This document shows positions 11,934-13,171 of a stretch of DNA of 13,171 nt, one piece after another. Within the stretch, counting starts at the first letter, position 1; each line of letters begins with the position of its first letter. The notes under the pieces were generated by a model. The model saw nothing but the letters and a program-made list of their open reading frames with translations, was not told the DNA's origin and made no database searches. Position numbers and translations under genes: made by a program. The stretch comes from an uncultured Clostridia bacterium (GTDB taxonomy: Bacteria; Bacillota; Clostridia; TANB77; CAG-508), in the NCBI GenBank assembly GCA_948630815.1, contig CAPIEU010000025.1, positions 1 through 13,171 on the forward strand. The letters are read 5' to 3'.

Positions 11934-13171
11934 TTAAGCTGATATTCTTTTATTTATCATTTTTTCAATTACCATTGTCATATCTTCCAAACTTACTGGA
12001 AAAGAAATAATGCCAACGCCTCTATAATATATATCTATTTCTTGAACTTTTTTACCATTAACCTTTTCTGCTTGATGAACTAATATTTTTTCTATTAGCT
12101 CATTCAAAATCTCTGGTGTTAGTTCTGTTATTTCAGTATATTTTTTAACATTAGATATAAACTGTGTTAAATCAGTTGTTTTCTTTTCAGTATTGTTTAT
12201 TTCTTTTGATAATTGTTCAATTTTTGTTTTTAACTCTTTTTGTTCCTTATCATAATTAAATGATAAGTTTCTAAATCTTTCATCTGTTAGCTTTCCTGAA
12301 ATATTATCTTCATAAATATGCTGAAACAAAGTATCAATTTCAATTATTCGTTTCTTTGCTTGTTCAAGTTCTTTCTTGTTTTTAACAATTTGTTTTAGCT
12401 CATCTTGTGTAGATTTTGCTAATTGTTCTTTTATAAATAAGTCTTCAAAATTTTTCATATAAGAAACTACTTTTTGTATATTTTCTAAAACAAGAACTTG
12501 CAATACTTCGTCTGTGATCCAGTGTGAAGTACATAAAGAAGTATTATTCTTATAACTGGAACATCTGTAATGGTCTTTTGCGTTTAGGTCAATAACAGGT
12601 GATTGAAAATACATTTTTTTACCACAATCATTGCAGAATAATAATCCAGAAAAAATACTTTTCTTGCCTGACCTTGTAGGCTTTTTTCTGTTATTTCTTA
12701 ACTCTTGTGCAATATTCCAAGTATATTCATCAATTATCGGTTCATGAGTATTTTTAAATATTTGCCAATCTTCTTTTGGAATAGGAACTTTAGTTTTATC
12801 TTTGTAGGAACGAATGGTGTATTTAAAATTAACTGTATCTCCAATATATTCTTGTCTATCTAAAATACTTGCAACTGTTGTAGCATTCCATTGATGTTTA
12901 AATTTTTGCAATTTAGTAGGAAACTTTCTTCCAACACTTATAAAATATTCGGCTGGTGTCATAATATTTCGCTTTGTAAGTATTCTTGCAATTTCAAAAG
13001 TTCCATGCCCTTGAATAAATAAGTTATATATTTCTTTTACAACTTCTGCTGATGACTCATCAATAACCCATTTTGTTTTATCGGTTTCATCTTTTTTATA
13101 ACCATAAGGCACGTTGTTAGCAAGTGAAATACCAGATTCGCCTTTACTTTTAAGAACTGCTCTAACTTTTT
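11934..13171 (-). CDS. TndX/TnpX-like serine recombinase R3, C-terminal part (runs off the window)
   Basis: The frame is open from the stop at 11934 to the right edge. Residues before the GTG at 13112 (RAVLKSKGESGISLANN) match the family, so that GTG is not a start and the N-terminal catalytic domain is outside. Visible parts: the end of the resolvase helix, the recombinase domain beginning VPYGYKKD, a zinc ribbon (FCNDCGKK, then YRC and LCTSHW), a Lys/Glu-rich coiled coil, and a C-terminal domain of the DUF4368 type ending near EKVNGKKVQEIDIYYRGVGII, characteristic of TndX/TnpX transposon recombinases. It differs from R1/R2 in family and faces the other way, so it belongs to a separate element whose end probably lies in the repeat cluster to its left. 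No in-frame CGG is visible. Confidence 0.9.
   Translation of the reverse strand, partial: KVRAVLKSKGESGISLANNVPYGYKKDETDKTKWVIDESSAEVVKEIYNLFIQGHGTFEIARILTKRNIMTPAEYFISVGRKFPTKLQKFKHQWNATTVASILDRQEYIGDTVNFKYTIRSYKDKTKVPIPKEDWQIFKNTHEPIIDEYTWNIAQELRNNRKKPTRSGKKSIFSGLLFCNDCGKKMYFQSPVIDLNAKDHYRCSSYKNNTSLCTSHWITDEVLQVLVLENIQKVVSYMKNFEDLFIKEQLAKSTQDELKQIVKNKKELEQAKKRIIEIDTLFQHIYEDNISGKLTDERFRNLSFNYDKEQKELKTKIEQLSKEINNTEKKTTDLTQFISNVKKYTEITELTPEILNELIEKILVHQAEKVNGKKVQEIDIYYRGVGIISFPVSLEDMTMVIEKMINKRISA

Noticed and set aside
13110..13112. GTG as the start of R3
   Set aside because: The frame stays open to the window edge with family-typical residues, so the gene is merely cut by the window.
1..13171. 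CRISPR array, insertion sequence or rRNA gene
   Set aside because: No regularly spaced identical repeats, no DDE transposase and no rRNA-like sequence were seen.

Overview
The window is AT-rich chromosomal DNA of a low-GC Firmicute (Clostridia/Bacilli type). Evidence: strong AGGAGG-type ribosome binding sites, consensus sigma-A promoters, an rplS with a Firmicute core, TnpV and TndX-type mobile-element proteins, and AGA as the dominant Arg codon. It opens with a piece of core genome (3' most of rplS, then tRNA-Leu(UAG)). From the tRNA 3' end onward everything is mobile-element DNA, so the tRNA flank is an integration hot spot.

Layout. (1) 2-761: rplS and tRNA-Leu. (2) About 780-8930, module A, a mobilizable element: promoter and terminator-type leader, a 90-aa orphan protein, a second attenuator-like leader, large serine recombinase R1, TnpV, a candidate oriT, an RHH/MobC-like protein, a MOBP-type relaxase, a 978-aa metallophosphoesterase cargo gene, and a convergent type I toxin-antitoxin locus. 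(3) About 9008-11700, module B: a symmetric nested palindrome, another hairpin leader, an 89-aa paralogue of the orphan protein, a consensus promoter, a leader with terminator/antiterminator, and recombinase R2, which is homologous to R1. (4) 11659-11933: a cluster of strong inverted repeats. (5) 11934-13171, minus strand: the C-terminal part of a third serine recombinase, TndX-like, running off the window.

The main discovery candidate is translational. R1, R2 and the relaxase, the three DNA-processing enzymes fully inside the window, are each broken by the same kind of +1 frameshift. In all three the break is at a CGG codon, and in all three CGG is codon 23, exactly 66 nt after the start codon. 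Skipping the C (CGGA or CGGC read as GGA or GGC, Gly) restores a long intact enzyme of 609, 642 and 429 aa. By my reading CGG occurs nowhere else in frame in about 3,700 codons of the window, while CGT, CGA and AGA are used normally. In all three the catalytic nucleophile (Ser15, Ser15, probable Tyr19) lies just before the shift, so a downstream start cannot make an active enzyme. This looks like a coordinated CGG-triggered +1 frameshift gate on integration/excision and conjugal transfer, perhaps using a codon that is unassigned or starved in the host. Frameshift decay or sequencing error is a much poorer fit but has to be excluded.

How the parts could work together (inference): the recombinases move the modules in and out of the tRNA-flanking site. 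MobC, relaxase and oriT let module A be mobilized by a helper element. The toxin-antitoxin pair stabilizes it, and the phosphoesterase is cargo of unknown role. Expression of the recombinase units seems gated at two levels: hairpin switches in the leaders and the CGG frameshift in the coding sequence.
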